From positions 1 to 64,000 of the forward strand of contig DATDBU010000180.1 in the NCBI GenBank assembly GCA_036524675.1: a DNA stretch of 64,000 nucleotides. Direction: 5' to 3'. The notes beneath the pieces are model-generated. The model did not search any database. It worked only from the letters and a program-made list of their open reading frames with translations, and had not been told where the DNA came from. Shown here one piece after another: positions 1 to 8,862 of the stretch (its first letter is position 1; the number at the start of each line of letters is the position of its first letter). The DNA is from DATDAW01 sp036524675. Lineage in GTDB: Bacteria > Verrucomicrobiota > Verrucomicrobiia > Chthoniobacterales > DASVRZ01. Both the position numbers and the translations under genes were made by a program.

Positions 1-957
1 GCGTTTTCGCATTCGTTGATCATCTGGTTGCTCGCGGCTGTGGCTTTGCGCTTTGGCTCCAACTGGAATGCGGAATCGACCGAGCCGTATTTTCAAATCG
101 CCTCGGGAGCGATCATCGTGGCTCTGGCCGCGTGGATGTTCAGGCGCACCCGGCGCGATCAGATCGCCTCGGCAGATTATTCGCATGATCACGATCACGC
201 GCACGATGACGAAGGGCCAAACGGCGGAAAATGGATCGATACCGGGCATGGATATGTGGAAGTCAGCGTTTTTGAGACCGGAGTTCCTCCACGGTTCCGG
301 CTTTTCTTTTCCGATGCCGCGAAAAAGGTGTCACGCCTCCCGCACGCAAATAGCGTGACGCTGGAAACGACCCGTCCGGACGGCGCGCGCCAGTTGTTTT
401 CCTTCCAGCCAGGCGACGGATTTCTGGAGGCGACTTCCGAATTGCCCGAGCCGCATGAATTCGGCGCCAGGCTGTCGCTGGGGCACGGCGATCATTTACA
501 CGATTATGATTTCGTGTTCACTGAGGACGGGCATCATCATCACCACCACCATGAAGGTCTGGATGTTTCCGACGGCGACTTTCAGGACGCTCACGAGCGC
601 GCACACGCGGCGGACATTGCGCGGAGGTTCGCCAATCGAAATGTGACGACTGGGCAGATCGTCCTTTTTGGGCTCACCGGCGGTCTGCTTCCCTGCCCTG
701 CGGCGTTGACAGTTCTGCTGGTCTGCCTGCAACTCAAGAAATTCACCCTCGGTTTCACACTGGTGCTCTGTTTCAGCATCGGACTGGCATTGACGATGGT
801 CGCCACCGGCGCCGCTGCGGCGTGGGGCCTCCGGCACGCGTCGAAACGCTTCAAAGGTTTCGGCGAATTTGCCCGCAAAGCTCCGTATTTTTCCAGCGCA
901 TTATTGACTTGCCTCGGCATCTATATTGGCGTTCAGGGCTGGATGCATTTGCGATAA
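1..957 (+). CDS. NicO/RcnA-type nickel-cobalt efflux transporter, 5' truncated by the window edge
   Basis: Inner-membrane exporter of the NicO family, expected to pump Ni2+ or Co2+ out of the cytoplasm. The reading frame is open to the first base and begins AFSHSL, which resembles the conserved SHS segment of this family, so the true start lies upstream. A long hydrophilic loop (roughly residues 55-200) carries two His-rich metal-binding stretches, HDHDHAHDDE and a run of seven His. It is followed by the family motif GLLPCPAAL near 685-711 and three more hydrophobic helices. The CDF exporter follows 13 bases downstream, which suggests a joint metal-export operon. The metal specificity cannot be read from the sequence. 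Confidence 0.85.
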   Translation, partial: AFSHSLIIWLLAAVALRFGSNWNAESTEPYFQIASGAIIVALAAWMFRRTRRDQIASADYSHDHDHAHDDEGPNGGKWIDTGHGYVEVSVFETGVPPRFRLFFSDAAKKVSRLPHANSVTLETTRPDGARQLFSFQPGDGFLEATSELPEPHEFGARLSLGHGDHLHDYDFVFTEDGHHHHHHHEGLDVSDGDFQDAHERAHAADIARRFANRNVTTGQIVLFGLTGGLLPCPAALTVLLVCLQLKKFTLGFTLVLCFSIGLALTMVATGAAAAWGLRHASKRFKGFGEFARKAPYFSSALLTCLGIYIGVQGWMHLR

Positions 958-970
958 ACGCTCATTTTTG

Positions 971-1891
971 ATGAACGCGCCACGCTCTCCAAACGATCTT
1001 CTCAGCCTCGGAATCCTGTCTGCCTGTATCAACATCGTGTTGATGTTGGTAAAAATCGGCGTGGGTCTCCTGGGGAATTCGTACGCACTGGTGGCCGATG
1101 GCATCGAATCGGCCGCCGATATTTTTTCCTCGCTGATCACCTGGGCCGGCTTCCAAATTTCGCTGAAGCCAGCGGACGAGGATCATCCCTACGGCCACGG
1201 CAAAATCGAATCGCTGGCGGGCATGTTTTCCGGGTTCTCCCTTTTGGCCGCGGCAGGCATCATTGGCTATCACTCGATTTTGGAGATTCGGACCCCGCAC
1301 CATGCACCGGCTTGGTTCACCTTGCCGGTTTTGATCCTGGTCGTAATCGTGAAGGAATTCTTATCGCGGCGCGTTTTGTCCGCCAGCGAAGCTGTGGATA
1401 GTACGGCCCTCAAAGGCGACGCCTGGCACCATCGCTCCGACGCCATTACGTCCGGCGCAGCGGCGACAGGCATCGCGATCGCCTTGATCGGAGGCAACGG
1501 ATTCGAGGCCGCAGATGATTGGGCAGCACTGGCCGCATGCGGAATTATCCTGGTAAATGGGGTGCTGATCCTAAAAGGCGCGCTGCACGATGTCCTCGAT
1601 GGAAGCGTGCCCAAGGATATCAGCAGTCACGTAAGCGACTTGGCTGCCTCGGTTTCAGGCGTTGAAAACATTGAGAAATGCCGGGTCAGAAAGAGCGGTA
1701 TCAGATTGTTCGTGGAACTTCACGTGCGTGTGGACCCGCAAATCTCCGTCTTCGAAGGGCACAAGATCGGTCACGACGTAAAGAATCATCTTCTTTCTGC
1801 GGATCCTCGCATTCAAGACGTGATCGTTCACGTCGAGCCCGCGAGCGCCGATGTTTCCGAAGGGAACGTCCCTTCCACACAAATCGGTTAA
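971..1891 (+). CDS. Cation diffusion facilitator (CDF) family metal exporter
   Basis: 306-residue proton-driven divalent-cation antiporter of the inner membrane. The start is set at ATG 971 (MNAPRSPNDLL); the frame is open upstream but that extension overlaps the preceding gene and looks unlike the family. The helix-2 motif ADGIESAAD (about residues 42-50) and the helix-5 motif AWHHRSDA match the two halves of the transport site. At the first position most CDFs carry His or Asp; here it is Glu46 (E-x3-D), which may alter metal choice. A cytoplasmic C-terminal domain follows helix 6. It lies 13 bases after the NicO gene, so co-transcription is likely. Confidence 0.88.
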   Translation: MNAPRSPNDLLSLGILSACINIVLMLVKIGVGLLGNSYALVADGIESAADIFSSLITWAGFQISLKPADEDHPYGHGKIESLAGMFSGFSLLAAAGIIGYHSILEIRTPHHAPAWFTLPVLILVVIVKEFLSRRVLSASEAVDSTALKGDAWHHRSDAITSGAAATGIAIALIGGNGFEAADDWAALAACGIILVNGVLILKGALHDVLDGSVPKDISSHVSDLAASVSGVENIEKCRVRKSGIRLFVELHVRVDPQISVFEGHKIGHDVKNHLLSADPRIQDVIVHVEPASADVSEGNVPSTQIG

Positions 1892-1935
1892 CGGCAAAGA
1901 GCTGCGGTGCGATGCATGAGTTTGGCGGCACAAAG

Positions 1936-1958
1936 AAATATAGCCTAGGCTAATATTT
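1936..1958. promoter_or_regulatory. Palindromic operator resembling an MntR/DtxR-family site
   Basis: A 23-base near-perfect inverted repeat, AAATAT-AGCC-TA-GGCT-AATATTT, lies about 40 bases before the multicopper oxidase start. Its core ATAGCCTAGGCTA closely resembles the E. coli MntR box as remembered (ATAGC, three bases, GGCTA). It sits between metal-export and metal-oxidase genes. Regulation by a manganese- or iron-sensing DtxR-family repressor is an inference; no such regulator gene is in the window. Confidence 0.5.
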
Positions 1959-1998
1959 ATTGTTGAGGCTTCCATTTGATGGTGATACTACTTTTTCA

Positions 1999-3057
1999 AT
2001 GAGCGCGACGCGGTTCACGCGTAGGAGCTTCCTTTCCGCCGGCTTGCTCTGCACAGTGGGTGTCACCGGACTTACCCGCGTCGCCAGGGCTTGCATGGAG
2101 TGTTTGACCGAAAAGCTGGACGGCAAATTTCCCATTGGGAAGACCCGCGTCGCAGGCGATTCGGTTTTCCCAGCCAGTGTGGACAGTGTCCCCTCGCCCA
2201 AGGCGGAACAGCCATCGCAATCGCAGGCAGGCGAAATGACTCCGATGACGTATTTGACGGCTTTTGACTACGGCAAGGTCACGCCACTGCCGGATGGCCA
2301 GTCTCAGCGCGAATATTTCATCTGGGCGGAGGACAAGGAGTTGATGGTGGCAGAGGGCATTAAGTTTCCGGCCTGGGTTTACAACGGTTTCCTGCCTGGG
2401 CCCACGCTACGGGCGCGCGAGGGCGATCGGCTGCTCGTTCATTTCGAGAATCGCGCGAACAAGCCGCATACGATCCATTTTCACGGTATTCATCCCGCCA
2501 ATATGGACGGTGTTTTCGAGGTCGTGCCGCACGGAAAAACGTTCACCTACGACTTCACGGCCGAACCGTTTGGGCTCTTCCCGTTTCATTGCCACATGAT
2601 GCCTCTGCGCAAACACATCGCACGGGGCCTCTACGGGACCTTGATCGTCGATCCACCCGCGCCGCGTCCGCCAGCGACGGAGATGATGATGGTCATGCAC
2701 GGCCTCGACGTGAATCTCGATATGGAGAACGAGTTCTACGCTGTCAACGGCTACGCCAATTACTACGCCGAGCATCCGATCACGATCAAAGCCGGCGAAA
2801 AAGTGCGCATCTATCTCACCAACATGACGGAGTTCGATTTGGTGAACAACTTCCACCTGCACGCGAACATGTTCGACTACTACCCGAACGGCACGACCCT
2901 AAGTCCGGCTGAGCGCACCGACACCATCAACCTCTGCCAGGGGCAACGCGGAATCATTGAGTTCAGCTACAAATTTCCCGGCATGTACATGTTTCATGCT
3001 CACACCTCCGAGTTCGCAGAGCTGGGCTGGATGGGCTTTTTCCACGTGAAGGAATGA
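1999..3057 (+). CDS. Two-domain multicopper oxidase, secreted
   Basis: 352 residues with an Arg-Arg leader (RRSFLSAG) like a Tat signal, so probably exported folded. The start is ATG 1999; the upstream in-frame stretch runs into the operator. Two cupredoxin domains are visible. The first has TIHFHGIHP and PFHCHMMPLRKH, supplying a type 1 Cys plus trinuclear-cluster His residues. The second has NFHLHANMF and MFHAHTSEF, where the Cys of the HCH triad is Ala, so only the first domain can hold a type 1 copper. This is the layout of two-domain laccase-like oxidases. Substrate could be Mn2+, Fe2+, Cu+ or a phenol. Its stop overlaps the next start (ATGA), so the two are translationally coupled. Confidence 0.85.
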   Translation: MSATRFTRRSFLSAGLLCTVGVTGLTRVARACMECLTEKLDGKFPIGKTRVAGDSVFPASVDSVPSPKAEQPSQSQAGEMTPMTYLTAFDYGKVTPLPDGQSQREYFIWAEDKELMVAEGIKFPAWVYNGFLPGPTLRAREGDRLLVHFENRANKPHTIHFHGIHPANMDGVFEVVPHGKTFTYDFTAEPFGLFPFHCHMMPLRKHIARGLYGTLIVDPPAPRPPATEMMMVMHGLDVNLDMENEFYAVNGYANYYAEHPITIKAGEKVRIYLTNMTEFDLVNNFHLHANMFDYYPNGTTLSPAERTDTINLCQGQRGIIEFSYKFPGMYMFHAHTSEFAELGWMGFFHVKE

Positions 3058-4250
3058 ACACGACGGCATCCAGCGCGAATAGGCTTTCTCCGGTAGTCGC
3101 CGTCCTGAGCGCGATCACGCCATTGTTGCTCCTGGGCGGACTGGTTTACTGGTTTTTTCACGGCGGCAGCAGCTTGATCGAGCGGGCCGCGCCACCGATC
3201 GAGGAGATCGCCATCCGGCGCGCGGAGTTTTCGCCCGGCGAAATCAAGCTCACCATCCGCAATACCGGCCCAACCCCAACGGAGATGACGGTTGTGACGG
3301 TGGACGAAGCGATCTGGAAAGCCGAGTTCAGCCCTGGCCGCCGGCTGGAGCGGCTGCAAGAGGCGACGGTGCGCATCCCGTTCGACTGGGTGGAAGGCGA
3401 TCCTTACAAAATCGCTCTCTTTACATCCACCGGGGTCTTTTTTGAAAAAGAGGTCGCCATCGCCACGGAGACACCGAAACCCAGCATCCGGATGTTTTGG
3501 GTCTTTGCGGCGATGGGTGGCTACGTCGGAATCGTGCCGGTTTTGATTGGTATCTTGTGGTTGCCGTTTTTACGCCGACTATCACGATGGGCATTCAATT
3601 TTCTGTTGTGTCTGACAATGGGCTTGCTGGTCTTTCTCGGCATCGATGCGCTCAAAGAAGGCTTTGAAGTCGCAGCGAAATTGCCAGGCGTATTCGAAGG
3701 TGTCGCTTTCGGCGCTATTGGTTTCTTGCTCGCCTTCTTAGTCATCACCGCGGTTGACATCGCCGCACGTTCGGGTGTGTCCGCGCGCGGCGGCGACACA
3801 GCACTGGTTCTGGCCTACATGATCGCTTTTGGTATCGGCGTTCATAACCTCGGTGAGGGTCTAGCCATCGGCGGCGCGTATGCGGTCGGCGAAATCACGC
3901 TCGGTGCGCTGCTTTTGATTGGCTTTACGATCCACAATACGACCGAAGGCCTTGCCATTGTCTCTCCGCTGACACGTTCGCGGGTGAGGGTCTTTCACCT
4001 CGCCTTGCTCGGGCTGCTCGCTGGAGGACCGGCTATATTGGGCTGCTGGCTGGGCGGTTTCACGTACTCGGATTTCTGGACCGTATTCTTCCTTGCAGTC
4101 GGCAGCGGCGCAATCTTCCAGGTCGTCTGGAGCATTGGCAAACAAATGATGTCAAGCCCTGCCGGCAGTCTTTTCCAGCTGAGCAACGCGGCCGGTTTTC
4201 TCCTGGGCATGCTGCTGATGTATGCGACCGCGCTGCTTGTCACTGCATAG
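3054..4250 (+). CDS. Cupredoxin-like domain fused to a ZIP-family metal transporter
   Basis: 398 residues. After a first membrane helix (about 12-35), residues about 45-135 form a soluble beta-rich segment beginning EIAIRRAEFSPGEIKLTIRN, like the neighbouring cupredoxin but without obvious Cys/Met copper ligands. The rest is a multi-helix ZIP-type permease with both signature helices, HNLGEGLAIGG and HNTTEGLAI, which in ZIP proteins form the binuclear metal site. The start overlaps the multicopper oxidase stop. A periplasmic domain tied to a metal permease, coupled to an oxidase, suggests oxidation or capture of a metal linked to its transport. Direction and metal are unknown. Confidence 0.8.
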   Translation: MNTTASSANRLSPVVAVLSAITPLLLLGGLVYWFFHGGSSLIERAAPPIEEIAIRRAEFSPGEIKLTIRNTGPTPTEMTVVTVDEAIWKAEFSPGRRLERLQEATVRIPFDWVEGDPYKIALFTSTGVFFEKEVAIATETPKPSIRMFWVFAAMGGYVGIVPVLIGILWLPFLRRLSRWAFNFLLCLTMGLLVFLGIDALKEGFEVAAKLPGVFEGVAFGAIGFLLAFLVITAVDIAARSGVSARGGDTALVLAYMIAFGIGVHNLGEGLAIGGAYAVGEITLGALLLIGFTIHNTTEGLAIVSPLTRSRVRVFHLALLGLLAGGPAILGCWLGGFTYSDFWTVFFLAVGSGAIFQVVWSIGKQMMSSPAGSLFQLSNAAGFLLGMLLMYATALLVTA

Positions 4251-4271
4251 CTAACCACCACCCGAGGCATC

Positions 4272-4685
4272 ATGACAGAACGGATCAAGAAAAACAGTCG
4301 CAAAATGTTCGTGGCAGGGTTCGCCGTGAGCCTGAGCGTTCTCGCAGTGATGATGGCTTTCAGCCAAAAACAACAGCCGCAGGCGCCGCCTCGCGAGCTG
4401 GTACTCGTAGCAAAGGAAATGGTCTTCCGCGACACCGCTCAACCCAATCTAATCAATCCAACGCTCGTGCTGAAAAGGAGTCAGCCGGTGAAACTGGTGG
4501 TGCGCAACGAGGAGCCCGGTCCGGTATTGCACTGTTTTATCATCGGAGGGCTGGAAGTGAAAACCTCCCACAGTCTCTCACCGGGCGAGTCGGAAGCATT
4601 GGCTTTTACGCCGAGTCAAAAGGGCAGATTCGCCTATGCCTGCCTCATGCACCCGGGCATGAGCGGCAGAATTCTCGTCGAATAA
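4272..4685 (+). CDS. Membrane-anchored cupredoxin (type 1 copper) protein
   Basis: 137 residues. An N-terminal hydrophobic helix (about 14-32) anchors or exports a single cupredoxin domain. The C-terminal loop CLMHPGM has the Cys-x2-His-x2-Met spacing of a blue copper site, and the upstream His in VLHCFIIGG can be the fourth ligand. It follows the ZIP fusion by 21 bases and is probably the electron carrier or copper donor for the multicopper oxidase at the head of the operon. The physiological partner is inferred from neighbourhood only. Confidence 0.8.
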   Translation: MTERIKKNSRKMFVAGFAVSLSVLAVMMAFSQKQQPQAPPRELVLVAKEMVFRDTAQPNLINPTLVLKRSQPVKLVVRNEEPGPVLHCFIIGGLEVKTSHSLSPGESEALAFTPSQKGRFAYACLMHPGMSGRILVE

Positions 4686-4887
4686 CTTTCCGGCGAATCT
4701 CTCAACTTCCCCCAAAGACCAAAATAGGATGCACGTGCATCACTTTTCTGTCGCACATCGAAATCAGAGCTCGTCGTCCCAGCACGCAGTGTCGGTCGGT
4801 CAGCCAGGCTCGCGCCTGACGCACCATGAACCAGCCGAGCCAAACATATCAGCGGTCGCCCTCGGGATGATGTAATATGCTCGCCCC

Positions 4888-6231
4888 ATGTCTTCGTCCC
4901 AACGTTCCGCCGCTGTGAAAATCGTCGCCCGCCTGCAGGAGGCAGGGTATGTGGCGTATTTTGCGGGCGGCTGCGTGAGGGATGCGCTGCGTGGGATCGA
5001 GCCACACGATTTCGATGTGGCAACGAGCGCCCGTCCGGAGGAGGTGCAACAGCTTTTCCCGCACAACGTGGCGGTCGGCGCGCATTTTGGCGTTATCATC
5101 GTCCTGGAATCGGGGTTTTCGTTCGAAGTCGCCACATTTCGCTCGGATGACGCGTATGTGGATGGGCGCCGCCCCGTTTCAGTCCGGTTCACGTCGCCGC
5201 GTGAAGACGCAGAACGGCGGGATTTTACGGTGAACGCGATGTTTTTTGATCCCGTTGCCGAGGAGTTGATCGATTTCGTGAACGGCCGCGAGGATCTGAG
5301 CCGAAAAATTTTGCGGGCCGTGGGCGAACCGGCGCAGCGATTTGCAGAGGATAAACTGCGTCTCCTGCGGGCGGTGCGATTCGCAACCGTGCTGAGATTT
5401 GAGATCGAAGAAAAAACCTGGTCAGCCATCGTCGCGCAGGCGCCGCAGATTCATGCAGTCAGCACTGAACGAATTCGAGAGGAACTTCTGAGGCTTTTTC
5501 GTTCACCGAACCGAGTCCGCGGTCTGGACTTGCTGGATGCCAGCGGATTGCTGACCGAAGTACTCCCGGAGGTGGCGGCATTGAAAGGATGCGAGCAACC
5601 GCCGCAGTTTCATCCGGAAGGCGACGTCTTTGTGCATACGCGGATCATGCTGGGATTGTTGGCACCGGAAGTGCCGGACTCGGTCTTCCTGTCCGTGCTT
5701 TTCCACGACATCGGCAAACCGCCGACCTTCAGCGTTGATCCCGACGGCAGAATCCGATTCAGCGGCCACGACGCCGTCGGCGCGAAAATGACGCGAGAAG
5801 TGATGCAGCGCCTGCGTTTTCCCAACGAAGAAATCGACCGCGTTGTCGCGGCGGTGGCTAATCATATGGTCTTTAAGGATGTGACCAAAATGCGCGTTTC
5901 CAGGCTGAAACGCTTCATGGCGCGCCCGGATTTCGATCGGGAAATCGAATTACACCGGGTCGATTGCGAAAGCAGTCACGGCGACCTCAGCAACGTCGAT
6001 TTCCTACGGCAGAAGGCCGAAGAATTCGCCAACGAACCGCTCATTCCGCCCCCGTTGTTAACCGGTCACGACGTGATTGCGCTTGGTCTGAAACCTGGTC
6101 CGATTTTCAAGGAAATCCTCGACGCCGTGGAGACGGCTCAGTTGGAAAAACAAGTCACGACCCGCGACGAAGCGCTGGAGATGCTGAAAGAAATTGTCAG
6201 CGAGAAGAATCTGCCTTCTTTCGGCACCTGA
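4888..6231 (+). CDS. cca: CCA-adding tRNA nucleotidyltransferase / poly(A) polymerase family with HD domain
   Basis: 447 residues. It adds CCA to tRNA 3' ends, or A tails if the paralogue is PcnB. The nucleotidyltransferase head shows GGCVRDALRG (about 27-36), the metal-binding HDFDVATSA and RRDFTVNAMFFDP. The neck and body follow, then an HD phosphohydrolase motif LFHDIGKPPT (about 272-281) with HTRIML before it, as in bacterial CCA enzymes with 2',3'-phosphodiesterase activity. The tRNA-Ala in this window already encodes its CCA, so a repair role is possible. Choice between Cca and PcnB is not certain. It stands alone, with no close partner on either side. Confidence 0.82.
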   Translation: MSSSQRSAAVKIVARLQEAGYVAYFAGGCVRDALRGIEPHDFDVATSARPEEVQQLFPHNVAVGAHFGVIIVLESGFSFEVATFRSDDAYVDGRRPVSVRFTSPREDAERRDFTVNAMFFDPVAEELIDFVNGREDLSRKILRAVGEPAQRFAEDKLRLLRAVRFATVLRFEIEEKTWSAIVAQAPQIHAVSTERIREELLRLFRSPNRVRGLDLLDASGLLTEVLPEVAALKGCEQPPQFHPEGDVFVHTRIMLGLLAPEVPDSVFLSVLFHDIGKPPTFSVDPDGRIRFSGHDAVGAKMTREVMQRLRFPNEEIDRVVAAVANHMVFKDVTKMRVSRLKRFMARPDFDREIELHRVDCESSHGDLSNVDFLRQKAEEFANEPLIPPPLLTGHDVIALGLKPGPIFKEILDAVETAQLEKQVTTRDEALEMLKEIVSEKNLPSFGT

Positions 6232-6629
6232 TGACGAACGGCTGCGGCGTGTTGCGGTCGAAACGAAAGCGGTGGGTCCCTACGTTGCCTCGTCGGAAAG
6301 CTGGATTTTGTAGCGACCGGGAACGTCGAGATTGAGATTTGGAACGGTGAATGAGCGATGAGCGTCCAGCCGAGACGTTCCACGATGGTTTTGAGCCGGA
6401 TTCATTGCCGGCCCTTCCGACGTTCTTCTCCGCCTGGTCGAGTAATTCGCGAATGGCCTTTCAGTTCCTCCCTCGAAGCCGGTTTCGCGGAAAGAACCGC
6501 TGGGGTCTGGGCTCAAGGGGATGACGTTAAAGCGCACAGGCCAGACGGAAAGCCATCCATCCTTCTTTCGGCCAAATTTTGAACGCGATCTTGCACGGAG
6601 CCGAAACTACCTCTAAAACTCATGCCCCG
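6232..6629. other. Intergenic stretch before galK, no supported gene
   Basis: About 400 bases without a convincing coding region. A minus-strand frame (6280-6537) ends in a peptide that looks weakly protein-like (LNLDVPGRYKIQLSDEAT), possibly a remnant, but it has no start signal and no recognisable family. If galK uses TTG 6579 the gap is 51 bases shorter. Confidence 0.4.
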
Positions 6630-7703
6630 ATGCAAATGACCGCTTATGCCCCCGGCCGGGTTGAACTTCTCGGCAACCATACCGACTACAACGAAGGCGT
6701 CGTGCTTTCCGCAGCCATCGATCGCGGAATAACGATTACGGGAGAAGCCTCAGGAGGTTCGTTGATTTCCCTGCAATCAGCCGATCGCGAAGTGACTATT
6801 GATCTGGCAAACGGATTGCCGGAGCCGCTCGCGACAAATACGTGGGCCAATTATTTGTTGGGCGTCGTACGCGGATTACTCGAGGCGGGATATCCGGTTG
6901 CTGGTTTTTCGGCGAAGATATCCTCGACACTTCCGACGGGAGCCGGGTTGTCGAGTTCGGCAGCGCTGGAAGTGGCAACGTGTTTGTTCTCGGAGAAACT
7001 GTTTGGTTTCTCGTTGTCGCCCCTCGACCGGGCAAAGCTTTGCAAACGAGCCGAAAACGTATTTGTCGGCGTAAATTGCGGGTTACTGGATCAGGTTTCG
7101 TCCGTTTTCGGCGCAGAGAACGCCGCTATTTTTCTCGATTGTCGCGCGGAAACGGTCGCCAATGTGGGATTTCCGGACGGATTTGAGCTATTGATCACTG
7201 ACTCCAGCGTCAAGCACGAGCTAACCGGCGGCGAATACAACGAGCGCCGCGCCCAATGTTTCGAGGCGGCAAAAGTGTTGGGTGTGAAAGCCCTGCGCGA
7301 TACGACGAGCGAAGCCGTGCTTGCCGCCCCATTGGATGACGTCGTGCGTCGCCGCGCGCTCCATGTAACCGGTGAAATCGAACGCGTTTTCCGCGGTGTC
7401 GAGCTGTTGCGAACAGGCAATGGTGCGGGTTTCGGGGAATTGATGTGGGCGTCCCACGAAAGTTCGCGAGTGAATTTCGAGAACAGCACGGAGGAATTGG
7501 ATGCGTTGGTGGAAATCGCTCATCAAATTCCCGGCGTTTACGGTTCGCGGCTCACGGGCGGAGGATTTGGCGGAGCGACCGTGTCGTTGATCGATGCCGG
7601 CAAAGCAGATGCGATCAGTTCCGAAATTCAAAAGCGTTACGTGGAAAAAGTCGGAATCGAATGCAAGACCTACCTGTCCCGCCTGTCCCAGGGCGCCAGG
7701 TAA
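6630..7703 (+). CDS. galK: Galactokinase (GHMP kinase family)
   Basis: Phosphorylates galactose to galactose-1-phosphate in the Leloir pathway. The GHMP signature is clear: APGRVELLGNHTDYNEG near the N-terminus, the ATP loop PTGAGLSSSAALEVA, and the third motif GSRLTGGGFGGATVSL near the C-terminus. The family usually has VNLIGEHTDYN; the V-E-L-L-G-N variant occurs in a subgroup, so a related sugar is possible. ATG 6630 is chosen because the conserved region begins eight residues later; an in-frame TTG at 6579 would add 17 residues. No other gal genes are adjacent. Confidence 0.85.
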   Translation: MQMTAYAPGRVELLGNHTDYNEGVVLSAAIDRGITITGEASGGSLISLQSADREVTIDLANGLPEPLATNTWANYLLGVVRGLLEAGYPVAGFSAKISSTLPTGAGLSSSAALEVATCLFSEKLFGFSLSPLDRAKLCKRAENVFVGVNCGLLDQVSSVFGAENAAIFLDCRAETVANVGFPDGFELLITDSSVKHELTGGEYNERRAQCFEAAKVLGVKALRDTTSEAVLAAPLDDVVRRRALHVTGEIERVFRGVELLRTGNGAGFGELMWASHESSRVNFENSTEELDALVEIAHQIPGVYGSRLTGGGFGGATVSLIDAGKADAISSEIQKRYVEKVGIECKTYLSRLSQGAR

Positions 7704-7719
7704 CAGAAATTCGGAGTTG

Positions 7720-7773
7720 ATCCGCGAAATTACGCAGATTATTTCTTTAAGAATATCTGCGAAAATTGCGGAT
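7720..7773. terminator. Long hairpin between galK and epsC
   Basis: ATCCGCGAAATTACGCAGAT on the left is nearly the reverse complement of ATCTGCGAAAATTGCGGAT on the right, giving a roughly 19-base imperfect stem around a short AT-rich loop. It lies 17 bases after the galK stop and could end galK transcription or be a dispersed palindromic repeat. There is no clear T tract. Confidence 0.45.
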
Positions 7774-7858
7774 AGTTCCTAAGGCCGACCAATTCCCGTT
7801 CCGTTGATGGAACCGTTTGGATTCCAGCGGATCGAGATTATATTGTCCGCCCTTTTCC

Positions 7859-8791
7859 ATGAACATTTCGCAGACCGTAGCGCGCATCATCGCCTCCTAT
7901 AACGAGGTCGGTGGCATCAACCACCTCGACGGGGCGAACCTCCCTACCAAAGACGCCATCGAAGATATTTGCGAAGACCTGCTGCGTCTCGCGTTTCCCG
8001 GTTACCTGGATGCGTCGGCGGTCCTTTCGTCAGAACTCGAATCTTATACCGAGAGGCGGGTCGCGCGTGTGGCGGAACGTCTCAAGGTGGAAGCCTGCAA
8101 AAGCCTGCGCCTGGCCGAGCCCGATTGCCCCGATGCCCGTTCGATCAGCATTGTGGAGAATTTTTTCGATCGGCTGCCTGCCATCCGCCAATTGCTGCGA
8201 ACGGACGTTGAGGCCGCCTACGAAGGCGATCCCGCGGCGCCGAATTTTGATGAAATCATCCTGGCCTATCCGTGCGTGGAAACCATCGCGATTCAGCGGA
8301 TGGCGCATGTGCTTTACCGGACAAAATTACCGCTGATTCCCCGCATGATGACGGAATGGGCGCATTCACGGACCGGGATCGATATCCATCCTGGCGCTCA
8401 AATCGGATCCCATTTTTTTATCGATCACGGCACGGGCGTCGTCATCGGTGAAACAACCCGGATCGGGTCGCACGTGAAGCTTTACCATGGCGTGACGCTC
8501 GGGGCGAAAAGCTTTCAGAAAGACGAACAGGGTCACATTCTGAAGGGCGGAAAACGGCATCCGGATGTGGAGGACAACGTGACGATTTATCCCAATGCCA
8601 CGATCCTTGGCGGAGATACGGTAATCGGCGAACACAGCACGATCGGCGGCAACGTTTTCCTTACGCATAGCATTCCTCCGAACTCGCTGGTCTATCCGCA
8701 GGAGATCCATCACCGGATTATCGAGAAACGGCGACCTCCAGGAATGGGACCAACACTGCGAGAGATTCAGGAGTTTGTGCCGGCGATTTGA
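7859..8791 (+). CDS. epsC: Serine O-acetyltransferase, EpsC type
   Basis: 310 residues. Transfers acetyl from acetyl-CoA to L-serine, the first step of cysteine synthesis. An alpha-helical N-terminal domain begins SYNEVGGINHLDG, as in EpsC-like enzymes. A left-handed beta-helix of hexapeptide repeats follows: DIHPGAQIGSHFFIDHGTG, VVIGETTRIG, LYHGVTLGA, then TIYPNATILGG. The His and Asp of these segments match the SAT active site. ATG 7859 is used because the upstream in-frame stretch lacks family character. A cysteine desulfurase follows 71 bases later, so cysteine production and sulfur release are neighbours. Confidence 0.88.
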   Translation: MNISQTVARIIASYNEVGGINHLDGANLPTKDAIEDICEDLLRLAFPGYLDASAVLSSELESYTERRVARVAERLKVEACKSLRLAEPDCPDARSISIVENFFDRLPAIRQLLRTDVEAAYEGDPAAPNFDEIILAYPCVETIAIQRMAHVLYRTKLPLIPRMMTEWAHSRTGIDIHPGAQIGSHFFIDHGTGVVIGETTRIGSHVKLYHGVTLGAKSFQKDEQGHILKGGKRHPDVEDNVTIYPNATILGGDTVIGEHSTIGGNVFLTHSIPPNSLVYPQEIHHRIIEKRRPPGMGPTLREIQEFVPAI

Positions 8792-8862
8792 TGCTAGATT
8801 CAAGGAAGGGTGTTCCAGAACGCCCGCAGTGGGGGCAGGTCTAAACCGCTTTCTTGATCTCC

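Noticed and set aside
6280..6537. Minus-strand 85-residue frame between cca and galK
   Set aside because: Only its last 20 residues look protein-like; no start signal or family could be supported.
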